Shown: positions 1 through 9,901 of the stretch, in pieces | How the letters are laid out: each line of letters opens with the position of its first letter | Numbering within the stretch: position 1 is the first letter of the stretch | NCBI GenBank assembly: GCA_035946625.1 | Contig: DASYZE010000045.1 | Span: forward strand, 1-64,000 | Direction of reading: 5' to 3' | Source of the DNA: DASYXZ01 sp035946625 | Lineage (GTDB): Bacteria; Acidobacteriota; Terriglobia; UBA7540 | Length of the DNA: 64,000 bases | Program-made: the position numbers and the translations under genes | The notes under the pieces: generated by a model | What the model saw: only the letters and a program-made list of their open reading frames with translations | Database searches by the model: none | What the model was told of the DNA's origin: nothing

Positions 1-1966
1 CTATGTGAAAGCGCTGGGTATAGGGATAGTAAGCCGCCGGCCAGGGCTGCTCGCGCAGGCTGTTGTACTTGGCGTCTTTGACTACACCAACGACTTCGAT
101 ATCGTTGCTGTGTTTCGGGTCGGCGCCGATGCCGAATCGTCGGCCAATTGGCGAGCCGCCGGGGAAATACATCCGAGTCATGGTCTCGTTGATGACTGCA
201 ACCTTCGGCGACGTTGCTGTGTCTTGAGCTCCGACGGTGCGGCCGACCAGCAGGGGAATCCCCATGGCGCTGAAGTAAGCCGGGCCGATAATGTTGTTGT
301 TCACTTCTCGGTCGTGTTCAGTGGGCGTCCGGCCGGCGACGGCCACAGGGTCCGTCCAGTTGCCTTGATTGAATGTGAAGAAGGAAATGCTGGCGGCTTG
401 AACGCCGGGTTGGGCGCCAATCCGCTGCTCAATTTTCTGATAGAGATCCATTAACCGCGAGTCCAGCTTATATCCCACGGCTGCGGGATCGATTCCAAAC
501 AGCAAAACGTTCTGTCTGTCGAAGCCGGTATCAACTTGGGCAAGATTCACCAGCGAGCGCAAAAACAGCGCGGCGCCGACAAGTAAGATCAGGGATACGG
601 CCACCTGCGCAACGATCAGAGCCCTGGCGAACCGGCTGCGCGAGGCGGCAGAAAGCGCTCCCCGGCCCTCCTTCAAGGCGGGCGTTAAGTCAAAGCGCGT
701 GGCGCGCATCGCGGGGACAGCGCCAAACAGCAGCGCTGTAACGAACGTGGCCAGGAGCGCGAACAGCAGCACTTGCGCGTCGGGCGAAACGTCCAGCGAT
801 ATGGGCTCCGCGCCGCTGGAGACCATGGCAAGCAGAGCATTGGTCGTCCATGATGAAAAAAACATACCCAGCGCGCCGCCCAGCAGGGCAAGCAGCAAAC
901 TCTCCGTAAGCATCTGGCGAATCAGGCGCAGCCGCGCGGCGCCCAGCGCCATGCGCACGGCGATTTCACGCTGGCGCGTTGTAGCGCGCGCCAGCAACAG
1001 GTTGGCGATGTTGGCGCAGGCGATCAACAGCACCAGCGCAACGACCACCATCAGGACCAGAAGCGGAAAGGAGTATTGAAAACGGAGCCGCGAAATGCCG
1101 CGCGCCGCCGGCGTCAATTCAACCACCGTGTGGTCAAGTATCTGCTGCTGTTGCCTGGTGGGCTGCCCTCCCAAGGACTCCCGCCAGATCTGCTGGGCGA
1201 GCACGTTGACCTCAGCCTGGGCCTGTTTCAGGCTCACTCCCGGCTTCAGCCTGCCGAGGAGGTAAAGGGCCTGGAACGAGTTGTTGTCCATGCCGTTCCA
1301 GCCGGGTGAAATCTGTTTGTCCATGGAGAGGGGAATCCACAGGTCCGGCGACTCTCCCACCGATGTGCCGAAGAATTCCGGGGGAGCGACACCAGTAATC
1401 GTGTACACCGTGGAACCGAGCTTGACAGTTTTTCCAATCAACGAAGGATCGCGATCGAAGCGGCGCTTCCACCAGGAGTAACTGGCGATGGCGATGGGAT
1501 GCCCGCCCAGCGGTTCGTCGACCGCCTCAGTGAACAACTGGCCCATCTCTGCCTTTACGCCCAGCATGGGGAAATATGTGCCGGAGACAAGCTGCACGCG
1601 CATTTGCTCCAGGCTGGAGCTGCCCTCCACCACGCCGTGCATGCCGTCAAACGGAATGCTCAGCATGGCGCTGACTTCCGAGAACGCCTGGGCCTTCTGC
1701 CGAAATTCGCGGTAGAACGGATACGAGTAAACATCCGTGGCCGCGAGGTCATCAGAACTGCCCCCGGATCTCGCTGTGCCCAGCAGCACAAGCTGGCTGG
1801 GCCTCTCAACCGGCAGCTCCCGCAGCATGATGGCATTGATCAAGCTGAAGATGGCCGTGTTGGCCCCAATCCCCAGCGCCAGCGTGAGCACGGCAATAGC
1901 CGTGAAGCCGGGATTCTTCGCCAGCATTCGAATTCCGTAGCGCAAGTCCTGTAACAAGTTTCCCAT
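1..1966 (-). CDS. ADOP-type ABC transporter permease, copy 1 (3' end beyond window)
   Basis: MacB/FtsX-like inner-membrane permease of the acidobacterial duplicated orphan permease type. The reading frame is open from the ATG at 1966 to the left edge of the window (655 codons), so the C-terminal quarter is missing. The N-terminus reads MGNLLQDLRYGIRMLAKNPG, followed by a hydrophobic segment at about residues 20-40, a MacB periplasmic core domain, and a first FtsX domain (VVALVLLIACANIANLLLAR) near residues 290-320. A second core domain follows. The ribosome site GAGGACGAC lies just upstream of the ATG. It is the last gene of a five-gene tandem array with no ATPase partner in the window. The substrate cannot be read from sequence; ADOPs are generally assigned to export or lipoprotein and antimicrobial handling by analogy with MacB. 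Confidence 0.9.
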   Translation of the reverse strand, partial: MGNLLQDLRYGIRMLAKNPGFTAIAVLTLALGIGANTAIFSLINAIMLRELPVERPSQLVLLGTARSGGSSDDLAATDVYSYPFYREFRQKAQAFSEVSAMLSIPFDGMHGVVEGSSSLEQMRVQLVSGTYFPMLGVKAEMGQLFTEAVDEPLGGHPIAIASYSWWKRRFDRDPSLIGKTVKLGSTVYTITGVAPPEFFGTSVGESPDLWIPLSMDKQISPGWNGMDNNSFQALYLLGRLKPGVSLKQAQAEVNVLAQQIWRESLGGQPTRQQQQILDHTVVELTPAARGISRLRFQYSFPLLVLMVVVALVLLIACANIANLLLARATTRQREIAVRMALGAARLRLIRQMLTESLLLALLGGALGMFFSSWTTNALLAMVSSGAEPISLDVSPDAQVLLFALLATFVTALLFGAVPAMRATRFDLTPALKEGRGALSAASRSRFARALIVAQVAVSLILLVGAALFLRSLVNLAQVDTGFDRQNVLLFGIDPAAVGYKLDSRLMDLYQKIEQRIGAQPGVQAASISFFTFNQGNWTDPVAVAGRTPTEHDREVNNNIIGPAYFSAMGIPLLVGRTVGAQDTATSPKVAVINETMTRMYFPGGSPIGRRFGIGADPKHSNDIEVVGVVKDAKYNSLREQPWPAAYYPYTQRFHI

Positions 1967-2092
1967 TTTGTCGTCCTCGGTTCACAAGGTTAAAGTGTAA
2001 AGGGTAAAAAAAGGGCATCGTGGCGCTTTGGATCTCGGCTTTTACCCTTTAACCTTTAACCTTCATCCTTTAACCCTTTACCCTTCAACCTT
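1967..2092. repeat. Intergenic module A1: inverted arms of ACCCTTT/AACCTTT-like heptamers
   Basis: The gap between two ADOP genes holds an arm AAGGTTAAAG..AAAGGGTAAAA, a central GGCATCGTGGCGCTTTGGAT, and a complementary arm TTTTACCCTTTAACCTTTAA followed by further CCTTTAACC-type heptamers. The arms can pair into a long stem. The module is nearly identical to the gaps at 4535-4667, 7176-7318 and 9764-9901. The ribosome binding site of the downstream gene lies at its left end. It could be a transcript stem-loop within the operon or only a recombination relic. Confidence 0.85.
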
Positions 2093-4534
2093 TTATTCGT
2101 ACCTAAGCGCCACCATCGGGTCCACTTTGGTCGCCCGCCGCGCCGGGAGGTAGCAGGCGAGGAGCGCCACTGCCACCAGAACCACGCTGACGGCAACAAA
2201 GGTGAGGGGATCGCTCGAGCCGACGCCGTAAAGCAGGCTGGCGATCAGGCGCGCCGCGGCCAGCGCCGCGCCCAATCCCAGCACGGCCCCGATCAGTACC
2301 AAGCGCATCCCCTGCTTCACCACCAACCCCAGCACGTCAGCAGGGCGCGCGCCGAGCGCCATGCGAATGCCGATTTCGTGCCGCCGCTGTCCCACCAAAT
2401 ATGACAGCACGCCGTAGAGTCCAACCGATGCCAGCAGCAAGCCCAGCGAGCCCAGAACCACTGCCAGGTTGGCGGCTATCCGGTTGGCAAACAGTGATAC
2501 GGCGAGCAAGCCGGCAAGGTCATCGGAATCGAGGATTGGAACGCTCGGATCAAGGGCGTGAATCTTTTGCCGCACCGGCGCCAGCAACCCGCGCGGATCG
2601 CCTGCCGTCTTCACCAGGATATTCGCATCCGTAGAAGTTTCCTGGAGCAAAGGGAAATACATGAACGGTTCGGGGCTTTCGTTCATGCTATGATACTTGA
2701 CGTCTTTCGCCACTCCCACCACGGTCCACCAGCGGTCCCAACTATTCAGCCGATGTCCGACCGCATTTTGTCCCGGCCAGAAGCGCTCCGCCATAGTCTG
2801 GTTGATGACACAAACGAGCGGCTTTTCGAGCCGGTCCTGATCCGCGAGTTCCCTTCCGAACAGGATGGGGATTCGCATCAGCGCGAAGTAGTTCGGCCCC
2901 ACCGCGTTGTAGTCGATCCCGATGTCCTCGTTGGGCCGGGGCGTGTAGCCCTCGATCGTAGGTCGGGTATACCCTCGACCGGTGAACCACAACGGGACAA
3001 AGCGTTCGAGGCTGGCGCCTTTGACTCCCGGTAGAGCCTTGATTTGCTCGAGCAGCCGCAAAAAGAACGCGGCGGATTGGTCGCCGGTATAGCCGCTGCC
3101 GCGCAAATCTATCGCCGTTAACAATACGTGGCCGGTGCTGAAGCCCGGACCGGCAGCTTCAGCGGCGCGCAGGCTGCGAATCAGCAATCCCGCTCCCGCC
3201 AGGAGCACGACGGCCAACGCAGTTTCGGCAACCACCAGCAAACTGCGCAGGCGATGTTGGCTGGCGCCTGCGGAAGACGTCCGGCCGCCTTCTTTGAGCG
3301 ATGCGTTCAAATCCGGCCGCGAGGTTTGCCAGGCCGGCGCCAGACCAAAGATCAGCGCCGTCGCCATGGACAGCGCCAAAGTAAAAATTAGTATGCGGCT
3401 GTCCACACCGAGAGGCAGACCGATGGGCAAGTGGGCCGGGGGAAGGAAGTAGACAAGGAAATTTGAAGACCAGAGGGCGAAAAAGACTCCGCCCGCTCCC
3501 CCTAAAAGAGCCAGGAGCAGACTTTCGGCGAGCATTTGCCGCAACAGACGCATGCGGCTGGCGCCCATCGCCGCGCGGATGGCAGTTTCCTTCTCACGCG
3601 CCGTGGCGCGAGCCAGAAGAAGATTGGCGACATTCGCGCACGCAATCAGCAGCACCAGAACCACGACCACCATCAGAAATGCCAGCACCGGCAGAAGAAA
3701 GTCCTGCAGTCCGTAGTGCGCCTTCCAGACTGGGCAGACCGAAATCCCGACGTCCTTATTGGTCTCGGGATATTCCCGCTGTAGGCGACTGGCAATCGTC
3801 CCCAATTCCGCCTGGGCCTGCTTGAGACTCGCGCCCGGACTGAGCCGCCCCATCAGGTGAATGAAAGTCGGAGCGCGGTAGGTAAGGCTTTCACCCGGCA
3901 GCACGTCCGGCTGCATCATCATGGGAACCCAATAATTTGCCGTGATTCCGACAATCGTGCCATTGAACCCGCGCGGCGCCACTCCGATCACGGTGAAAGC
4001 GCGCCGGTTGATTTCTAGGATCTTCCCAAGAACTCCCGGGTCGGCGCCAAAACGCCTCTGCCAGTATCCGTCGCTGAGCACAATGTACGGGTCGGACCCG
4101 GCTCCGCGATTGTCCTCGGCGTGAAACGTGCGCCCCCTCGCCGCATTCACGCCCAGAACATCGAAGTAATTCTCAGTGACCAGCAATCCCCAGTCGCGCT
4201 GCGGCTGCTCTTCGCTCTCCAGCTTGGTGTTGACGGCGACAAGCTCGAATCCAATCATGCCGGAGAACGTTTGGCTCGCGTCGCGATAGTCTTTGTAATC
4301 CGGGTATGAGCTGGTGTGGAATTCTCCATTGGGCATCACCGTTTCAATCGCCACCATGCGCCCGGAATCTCGGACGAGGGTGAGAGGGTGAAGCAGCACG
4401 GCCTCAACCCAACTGAACACCGTGGAGTTTCCGCCGATCCCCAGCGCCAGGGTCAATACCGCGACGGCCGTGAAGCCGGGATTCTTCGCCAGCATTCTCA
4501 ACCCGTATCGCAAGTCCTGTAACAAGTTTCCCAT
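2093..4534 (-). CDS. ADOP-type ABC transporter permease, copy 2
   Basis: Full-length 813-residue orphan permease. N-terminal helix at about residues 20-42, MacB periplasmic core domain (about 50-250), FtsX domain with three helices starting at VVVLVLLIACANVANLLLAR (about 283-400), then a second core domain (about 430-650) and a second FtsX domain ending in ARRATKVDPMVALRYE. This duplicated core-FtsX layout distinguishes ADOPs from MacB, which has one unit fused to an ATPase. The first 35 residues and last 20 residues are almost the same in all five copies, whereas the middle is clearly diverged. Start ATG is preceded by GAGGACAAC. Substrate unknown. Confidence 0.93.
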   Translation of the reverse strand: MGNLLQDLRYGLRMLAKNPGFTAVAVLTLALGIGGNSTVFSWVEAVLLHPLTLVRDSGRMVAIETVMPNGEFHTSSYPDYKDYRDASQTFSGMIGFELVAVNTKLESEEQPQRDWGLLVTENYFDVLGVNAARGRTFHAEDNRGAGSDPYIVLSDGYWQRRFGADPGVLGKILEINRRAFTVIGVAPRGFNGTIVGITANYWVPMMMQPDVLPGESLTYRAPTFIHLMGRLSPGASLKQAQAELGTIASRLQREYPETNKDVGISVCPVWKAHYGLQDFLLPVLAFLMVVVVLVLLIACANVANLLLARATAREKETAIRAAMGASRMRLLRQMLAESLLLALLGGAGGVFFALWSSNFLVYFLPPAHLPIGLPLGVDSRILIFTLALSMATALIFGLAPAWQTSRPDLNASLKEGGRTSSAGASQHRLRSLLVVAETALAVVLLAGAGLLIRSLRAAEAAGPGFSTGHVLLTAIDLRGSGYTGDQSAAFFLRLLEQIKALPGVKGASLERFVPLWFTGRGYTRPTIEGYTPRPNEDIGIDYNAVGPNYFALMRIPILFGRELADQDRLEKPLVCVINQTMAERFWPGQNAVGHRLNSWDRWWTVVGVAKDVKYHSMNESPEPFMYFPLLQETSTDANILVKTAGDPRGLLAPVRQKIHALDPSVPILDSDDLAGLLAVSLFANRIAANLAVVLGSLGLLLASVGLYGVLSYLVGQRRHEIGIRMALGARPADVLGLVVKQGMRLVLIGAVLGLGAALAAARLIASLLYGVGSSDPLTFVAVSVVLVAVALLACYLPARRATKVDPMVALRYE

Positions 4535-4667
4535 TTTGTTGTCCTCGGTTCACAAGGTTAAAGGTTGAAGTGTAAAGGATAAAAAAAGGGCATCGTGGCG
4601 CTTTGGATCTCGGCTTTTACCCTTTAACCTTTAACCTTCATCCTTTAACCCTTTACCCTTCAGCCTT
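4535..4667. repeat. Intergenic module A2 (copy of A1)
   Basis: Same organisation as the gap at 1967-2092: left arm GGTTAAAGGTTGAAGTGTAA, centre GGCATCGTGGCGCTTTGGAT, right arm with TTTTACCCTTTAACCTTTAA and CCTTTAACCCTTTACCCTTC. It differs from A1 by a few substitutions and one extra heptamer-like unit in the left arm. Confidence 0.85.
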
Positions 4668-7175
4668 TCATTCGTACCTCAGCGCCACCATCGGGTCCAC
4701 TTTGGTCGCCCGCCGCGCCGGAATGTAGCTGGCCGCGAATCCAATGGCCCCCAGCAAAATCGCTGCCAGTGCCAGCGTTAACGGATCGCGCGGCTTAAGG
4801 TCAAACAGCAGCGATCCCGCCGCCTTTCCGGCTGCAAGCGTGAGCGCGGTTCCCACCGCGATGCCAATCGCGATCAGTATGGCCACTTCTCCCAGAATCA
4901 GCCCGAGGACTTTCCCGGATTGCGCTCCCAGCGCCATGCGGATGCCAATTTCGTTGGTGCGCCGCGCCACGGTATAGGAGATCACCCCGTAAAGTCCGAT
5001 CCCCGCCAACAGCACTGCGAGAATGCCAAAAAATCCGCACAGTGTGGCCATCAATTCATCTTGAATCAGCGTCTCGCGAATTTGCGTGCGCAAAACTTTG
5101 AACTGAATATCAATTTCCTGATTCACGCCCATAATTGTTTGTTTTACGGATTTGAGCAATTCCGCCGTGCCCACGCGCGAGCGGATGAGAAATACCGCGC
5201 CGGGATAACTAAAAGGCGCCTGCAATTCAGTGCGCGGGAAGTACATTACCGGCACAACCGGACTGTGCATATCTTGGTACACAGAATCCTTCACCAGTCC
5301 GACGACGGTGTAATAGGGCCGCGGCTTTCCCGGCGCTTCCCACCGGCGGAACTCTTTGCCCACAGGATCTTTCGCGCCCTTAAGGAACTTCTTCGCGAAC
5401 GCTTCGTTCACAATCGCCACTTTGGGCGAGGTAGCCGTGTCGCCCGAATTGAAATCGCGGCCGGCCAGGATGGGCAGCTCCAAAGTTTGAAAATACCCGG
5501 GGCTGACATAATCGAGCCAGGCGGCTCCGTCAGGGTGGTTACCCTTTTCATCGAGCACCCACTGATTGCTGCTGCTTCCGCTCATTGGCGATCGGTTTGA
5601 AGTGGCCGCCCCGGTCACGCCCGGAATGGCCCGAAGGCGTTCGAGCAAGTCGCGTTCGAACGAGTCGTATTGCGCGGCCGGAATATTGAGGCGCGCAAAG
5701 TCCAGGTTGGCGACGATCATGCCGTTCTGTTCAAACCCCACATTGCGAGTCATCAGGTTGCGCAAGCTACGCGCGAAGAGGAGCGCCCCGGCGAGCAACA
5801 CCAGCGACAACGCCACTTGTGAAGCAATCAAAATCCGCTGCAATCGGAAGCGTTCCCGGCCCGCCGTCATGCCGCGTCCTCCCGCTTTGAGCGCGGATTC
5901 GGGAGGCGTGCTCCCGGCGCGAATCGCCGGGGCGAGACCGAAAAGGAGCGTGGTAAGAATCGCCAGCCCGGCCGCAAAGCCGAGCACCCGCCAATCGGTG
6001 GGCATATCGAGGAAAATGGGATTGTCCGATGTGCTGATAAATGCCACAAAAGATCGGCTGAGCGTAGTGGCCAGATAGCCTCCGCACAGGGCGCCACAAA
6101 CAGCCACTAGCGCGCTTTCCGACAACATTTGCCGAATCAGACGGCCGCGCGAAGCGCCCAGGGCAAGGCGCACAGCGATTTCGCGTTGGCGGGCGCTGGC
6201 GCGCGCCAGCATCAGGTTGGCGAGATTGGCGCAGGCAATCAGGAGCACCAGGCCGGAGAGTCCCAGGAGCAAATTAAGCGGCGTGGATGCGTCTCGTCGT
6301 ACCTGGGAAAAGCCGTTCGCAGCCTCCCGTGCTTCGAGCTTGTAGGCCAGATAACGCTTCACGCCCTCGGAGTCATAATCCGGCGGAATAGTTTCCTGCA
6401 ACGAGGCGGGTGCGATGACGGAGAGTTGCCCACCGGCGCGCGCCAGCGTCCATCCGGGCTTGAGCCGGCCGAGGATCGAAAGCCACCAACTCTCGCGCGC
6501 CCGTGGCCCGGTGATGCGGCTGAACTCGGCATTGATGATCGGTTCGACGCAGACCGGCACGGCCAAATCGAAATGATCTCCCACCGAGACGCCGTAAAAG
6601 CTCGGCGGTGCGACACCCAGAATCGGAAAGGGATGGCCGTCCAGTGTGACCGTTTTCCCGATCGCCGACGCCGCGCCGCCGTACCGCTGCTGCCAGAAGG
6701 AATAACTTAAATCGACGCCGCCCGAGCAGCCCGTCTGGTCGTCCTGAGGATCGAATAGGCGGCCTAAAAACGGCTTCACACCCAAGACTCGGAAAAACTC
6801 CCCGCTGACCCAGATGGCCTGCGCGTCATCCACCTCACCGCCGTGGGCGAGATTCACCGTATCGGCTCCCCAGGCGGCGACGGAGGAAAATGACTGCTGC
6901 CGTTTCTGCACCTGTTGCCAAAGCGGAAAGGTGAGTTCGGCGTACGGGCCATTGAAATCTCCCGAGCTCCAGTCATTCCTATTGAGGTGAACGATCACGA
7001 GCGTTTGCGGGTCCTTCACCGGCAGCGTCCGCAATCGGACCGCGTCAATGAGCTGGAAGATTGCGGCGTTGGCCCCAATCCCCAGCGCCAGCGTCAGCAC
7101 CGCGACGGCCGTGAAGCCGGGATTCTTCGCCAGCATTCGAATTCCGTAGCGCAAGTCCTGCAGCAAGTTTCCCAT
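4668..7175 (-). CDS. ADOP-type ABC transporter permease, copy 3
   Basis: 835-residue orphan permease, the longest of the array. The N-terminus is again MGNLLQDLRYGIRMLAKNPG with a transmembrane helix. The first FtsX domain starts at SGLVLLIACANLANLMLARA and the second begins near residue 720 (VLLAGIGLYGVISYTVARRT). The C-terminus is ARRATKVDPMVALRYE. The periplasmic cores are strongly diverged from the neighbours, so the copies probably handle different ligands or partner proteins (inference). It lies between two copies of the intergenic heptamer module and follows copy 4 by 143 bases in the same direction. Confidence 0.93.
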   Translation of the reverse strand: MGNLLQDLRYGIRMLAKNPGFTAVAVLTLALGIGANAAIFQLIDAVRLRTLPVKDPQTLVIVHLNRNDWSSGDFNGPYAELTFPLWQQVQKRQQSFSSVAAWGADTVNLAHGGEVDDAQAIWVSGEFFRVLGVKPFLGRLFDPQDDQTGCSGGVDLSYSFWQQRYGGAASAIGKTVTLDGHPFPILGVAPPSFYGVSVGDHFDLAVPVCVEPIINAEFSRITGPRARESWWLSILGRLKPGWTLARAGGQLSVIAPASLQETIPPDYDSEGVKRYLAYKLEAREAANGFSQVRRDASTPLNLLLGLSGLVLLIACANLANLMLARASARQREIAVRLALGASRGRLIRQMLSESALVAVCGALCGGYLATTLSRSFVAFISTSDNPIFLDMPTDWRVLGFAAGLAILTTLLFGLAPAIRAGSTPPESALKAGGRGMTAGRERFRLQRILIASQVALSLVLLAGALLFARSLRNLMTRNVGFEQNGMIVANLDFARLNIPAAQYDSFERDLLERLRAIPGVTGAATSNRSPMSGSSSNQWVLDEKGNHPDGAAWLDYVSPGYFQTLELPILAGRDFNSGDTATSPKVAIVNEAFAKKFLKGAKDPVGKEFRRWEAPGKPRPYYTVVGLVKDSVYQDMHSPVVPVMYFPRTELQAPFSYPGAVFLIRSRVGTAELLKSVKQTIMGVNQEIDIQFKVLRTQIRETLIQDELMATLCGFFGILAVLLAGIGLYGVISYTVARRTNEIGIRMALGAQSGKVLGLILGEVAILIAIGIAVGTALTLAAGKAAGSLLFDLKPRDPLTLALAAILLGAIGFAASYIPARRATKVDPMVALRYE

Positions 7176-7318
7176 TTTGTTCTCCTCGGGTCAGGTCACA
7201 AGGTTAAAGGTTAAAGTGTAAAGGGTAAAAAAAGGGCATCGTGGCGCTCGATCTTTACCCTTCATCCTTTACCCTTTACCCTTTACCCTTCAACCTTTAC
7301 CCTTCAACCTTTAACCTT
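7176..7318. repeat. Intergenic module A3 (copy of A1, longer heptamer tract)
   Basis: Same left arm and centre (GGCATCGTGGCGCT) as A1, but the right arm is expanded to consecutive near-heptamers ACCCTTC, ATCCTTT, ACCCTTT, ACCCTTT, ACCCTTC and AACCTTT. The difference in unit number between copies indicates slippage-type length change. Confidence 0.85.
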
Positions 7319-9763
7319 TCATTCATAGCGCAGCGCCACCATTGGGTCCACCTTGGTCGCCCGCCGCGCCGGAATGTAGCACGCGGCGAGCGCCACCAGC
7401 GCCAGGAGTCCGCCAACCACGGCCAGGGTGAGCGGGTCATGCGCGCTCACGCCGAAGAGCATCTTTGACATCAGCCGCGTCAACCCCAATGACGCCACGA
7501 GGCCAATGCCAACCCCCACCAGTGCCATCTTCGCTCCTTGCCCAATCACCAGGCGCAGCACGTCGCGGCGCTCCGCGCCCAAAGCCATGCGAATGCCAAT
7601 TTCATGTGTTCGTTGCCCGGCGACATAAGAGATCACGCCGTAAATTCCCACGCATGACATGATGAGCGCCAGTCCGGCAAAAATTCCCAGCAAGATCATG
7701 GAGAAGCGCTGGGCCGCAAGCGAATCGGAGATAACTTCGTCCATCGTTTGGACGCCAAAGGTAACAGCCTGACCGTTGACCTTCTCCAGAGCCCGCCGAA
7801 TCGAACTCACCTGAGCCAGCGGCGAGCCTGATGTCCGCGCCACAACCCCCACCGTTCCCGCCATTAGCGACAGCAACCTGTCCGGGGTCTGCGAAATTGG
7901 AATGTAGCATTGCGCCAGCACAGGTGAATGCGCGTCTTCATCGAGTCCCCATTGTTTCACGTGCCCGACAACGCCCACGATTTCCGCAGTCGTATTCATG
8001 ACGTCGATGTTCACGCGCCTGCCGACGGGATTTTGATTGGGAAAATAGAGCCGCGCGAAGCGCTCGTCAATGACGATCACATTTGGCGCATGTTCATTAT
8101 CCTGGGGAGTGAGGAAGCGGCCGCGCTCCAGCGGAGTTCCCATCGCCCTCAAATAATCGGATTGGACGAGGTAAAAAAGGGAAACCTTCATCTCGGCTTG
8201 GGAGGAAGGCTTGGGTTGACCGTCAATCCAAAAGGGCAAATCGGAATCGCTGCCCATGGGTCTCGACGCCACGGTGATCGAGGCTGCTGTGACTCCCGGA
8301 ATCGAGCTCACGGTGTCGTACATTTGGCGCCAGGTGGCTCGCAAGGCATCCGGGGATTTGATGGGGGGAAAAGAGGTGTAGAGCGTGACCACGTTATGGG
8401 GATCAAAACCCGGATTAACGCTCCACAGCTTGGCAAGGCTGCGGAGCATTAGTCCCGCGCCCGCCAGCAGCACCAGCGCAAGCGCCATCTCTACCACCAC
8501 GAAAACGCTTTGAGCGCGATGGTGAACGCCGCTTAAGCCGCGCCCGCCTTCCTTGAGCGTTTCATGAAGATCAATATGCGAGGTTTTGAGCGCGGGCGCC
8601 AGCCCGAACAGAATACCCGCCAGCATCGAAGCGGCGAGCGTAAACACCAGGACCCGCGCGTCAAGATGAATCTCCTCGGCGCGCGGCAGCGCCTCCGGCA
8701 AAATTTTGAGCGCCGCCTGCAAGCCCCACGAAGCCATCAACAAACCCAGTCCACCGCCCGCCAGCGCCAGGAGAATGCTTTCCGTTAAGAGTTGCACCAT
8801 CACGCGGCCGCGGCTTGCGCCCAGAGCGGCGCGGATGGCGAATTCGCGCGCCCGACCCGTCGACCGCGCCAGCAATAAATTGGCCACGTTCACGCAGGCA
8901 ATCAGCAGAACGAATCCCACCGATGCGAGCAATACCAGCAGAAACGGTTGGATATCGCCCACCACGTTTTGCTTCAATGGAATCAGGGTAATGCCGGTGT
9001 CTTTGTCAACATCTGGAAACGCCTCCGCCAAATGTTTCCCGAGCGCGTCCATATCGGCTTTGGCTTGCTGAATGGTAACGCCCGGCTTGAGCCGGCCCAC
9101 CGCATCCATGCCCATGCCTAATCTGCGGTCGCGGAATGAGGGGTCTTTCCATTGTCCGATGGGCACGTATACGTCACTTCGGTGAAAGTTGTTGCCCGTG
9201 TAACGGAAATCCGGCGGAATCACGCCAATGATGGTGTAATCATCGCCATTCAACGTGAGCGTTTTGCCAATGGCATCCGCTGAGGCGGCGAATTTGCGAT
9301 TCCACAGGCCCGCGCTGATCAGCGCCACGGGCCGCGCCCCCACTCGATCTTCATCGGGGAGAAACGTCCGCCCCATGGCCGGCCTTACGCCGAGCACGGG
9401 AAAGAAGGTGGCCGAAACCATTTCGACGGGCAGGCGTTGCGGCTCGCCCATGCCGGTCAAGCTGAAGTCGTCGCCGCGGTACGCCGCGAGCGCAGAAAAA
9501 GTTTGGTTGTCGCGCACCCAGTCGAGAAAATTTGGGTAGGAAATGGAGGAGCGCGTAAATTGCTTTGTCCGTGAGTAAAGCGCCACCAGTCGATCCGGCT
9601 GCGCAAAGTGAAGAGGATTGAGCAGCACCCCATTCACCACGGAAAATAATGCAGTGTTGGCCCCAATCCCCAGCGCCAGCGTGAGCACGGCAATAGCCGT
9701 GAAGCCGCGATTCTTCGCCAGCATGCGAAATCCGTAGCGCAAGTCCTGTAGCAGGTTTCCCAT
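7319..9763 (-). CDS. ADOP-type ABC transporter permease, copy 4
   Basis: 814-residue orphan permease. N-terminus MGNLLQDLRYGFRMLAKNRG with a helix, first periplasmic core including VLGVRPAMGRTFLPDEDRVG (a MacB-core signature found in all copies), FtsX domain from SVGFVLLIACVNVANLLLAR, second core, second FtsX domain from residue about 690 (CVGIYGVISYVAGQRTHEIG). The C-terminus ARRATKVDPMVALRYE matches the others. Ribosome site GAGGAGAAC lies before the ATG. It is second in the presumed operon, 138 bases after copy 5. Confidence 0.93.
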   Translation of the reverse strand: MGNLLQDLRYGFRMLAKNRGFTAIAVLTLALGIGANTALFSVVNGVLLNPLHFAQPDRLVALYSRTKQFTRSSISYPNFLDWVRDNQTFSALAAYRGDDFSLTGMGEPQRLPVEMVSATFFPVLGVRPAMGRTFLPDEDRVGARPVALISAGLWNRKFAASADAIGKTLTLNGDDYTIIGVIPPDFRYTGNNFHRSDVYVPIGQWKDPSFRDRRLGMGMDAVGRLKPGVTIQQAKADMDALGKHLAEAFPDVDKDTGITLIPLKQNVVGDIQPFLLVLLASVGFVLLIACVNVANLLLARSTGRAREFAIRAALGASRGRVMVQLLTESILLALAGGGLGLLMASWGLQAALKILPEALPRAEEIHLDARVLVFTLAASMLAGILFGLAPALKTSHIDLHETLKEGGRGLSGVHHRAQSVFVVVEMALALVLLAGAGLMLRSLAKLWSVNPGFDPHNVVTLYTSFPPIKSPDALRATWRQMYDTVSSIPGVTAASITVASRPMGSDSDLPFWIDGQPKPSSQAEMKVSLFYLVQSDYLRAMGTPLERGRFLTPQDNEHAPNVIVIDERFARLYFPNQNPVGRRVNIDVMNTTAEIVGVVGHVKQWGLDEDAHSPVLAQCYIPISQTPDRLLSLMAGTVGVVARTSGSPLAQVSSIRRALEKVNGQAVTFGVQTMDEVISDSLAAQRFSMILLGIFAGLALIMSCVGIYGVISYVAGQRTHEIGIRMALGAERRDVLRLVIGQGAKMALVGVGIGLVASLGLTRLMSKMLFGVSAHDPLTLAVVGGLLALVALAACYIPARRATKVDPMVALRYE

Positions 9764-9901
9764 TTTGTTCTCCTCGGGTCACAAGGTTAAAGGTTAAAGT
9801 GTAAAGGATAAAAAAAGGGCATCGTGACGGTCGATCTTTACCCTTTACCCTTCACCCTTTAACCTTCATCCTTTAACCTTTATCCTTCAACCTTTAACCT
9901 T
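9764..9901. repeat. Intergenic module A4 (copy of A1)
   Basis: The gap between copies 4 and 5 again carries the left arm GTTAAAGGTTAAAGTGTAAA, the centre GGCATCGTG and a right arm of ACCCTTT, AACCTTC, ATCCTTT and AACCTTT units. The centre is shortened compared with A1 and A2. Confidence 0.85.

Noticed and set aside
7241..7318. Telomere-like CCCTTTA repeats as a chromosome end or integration hot spot
   Set aside because: The heptamers are irregular, internal, repeated in four gaps of one operon and not terminal.
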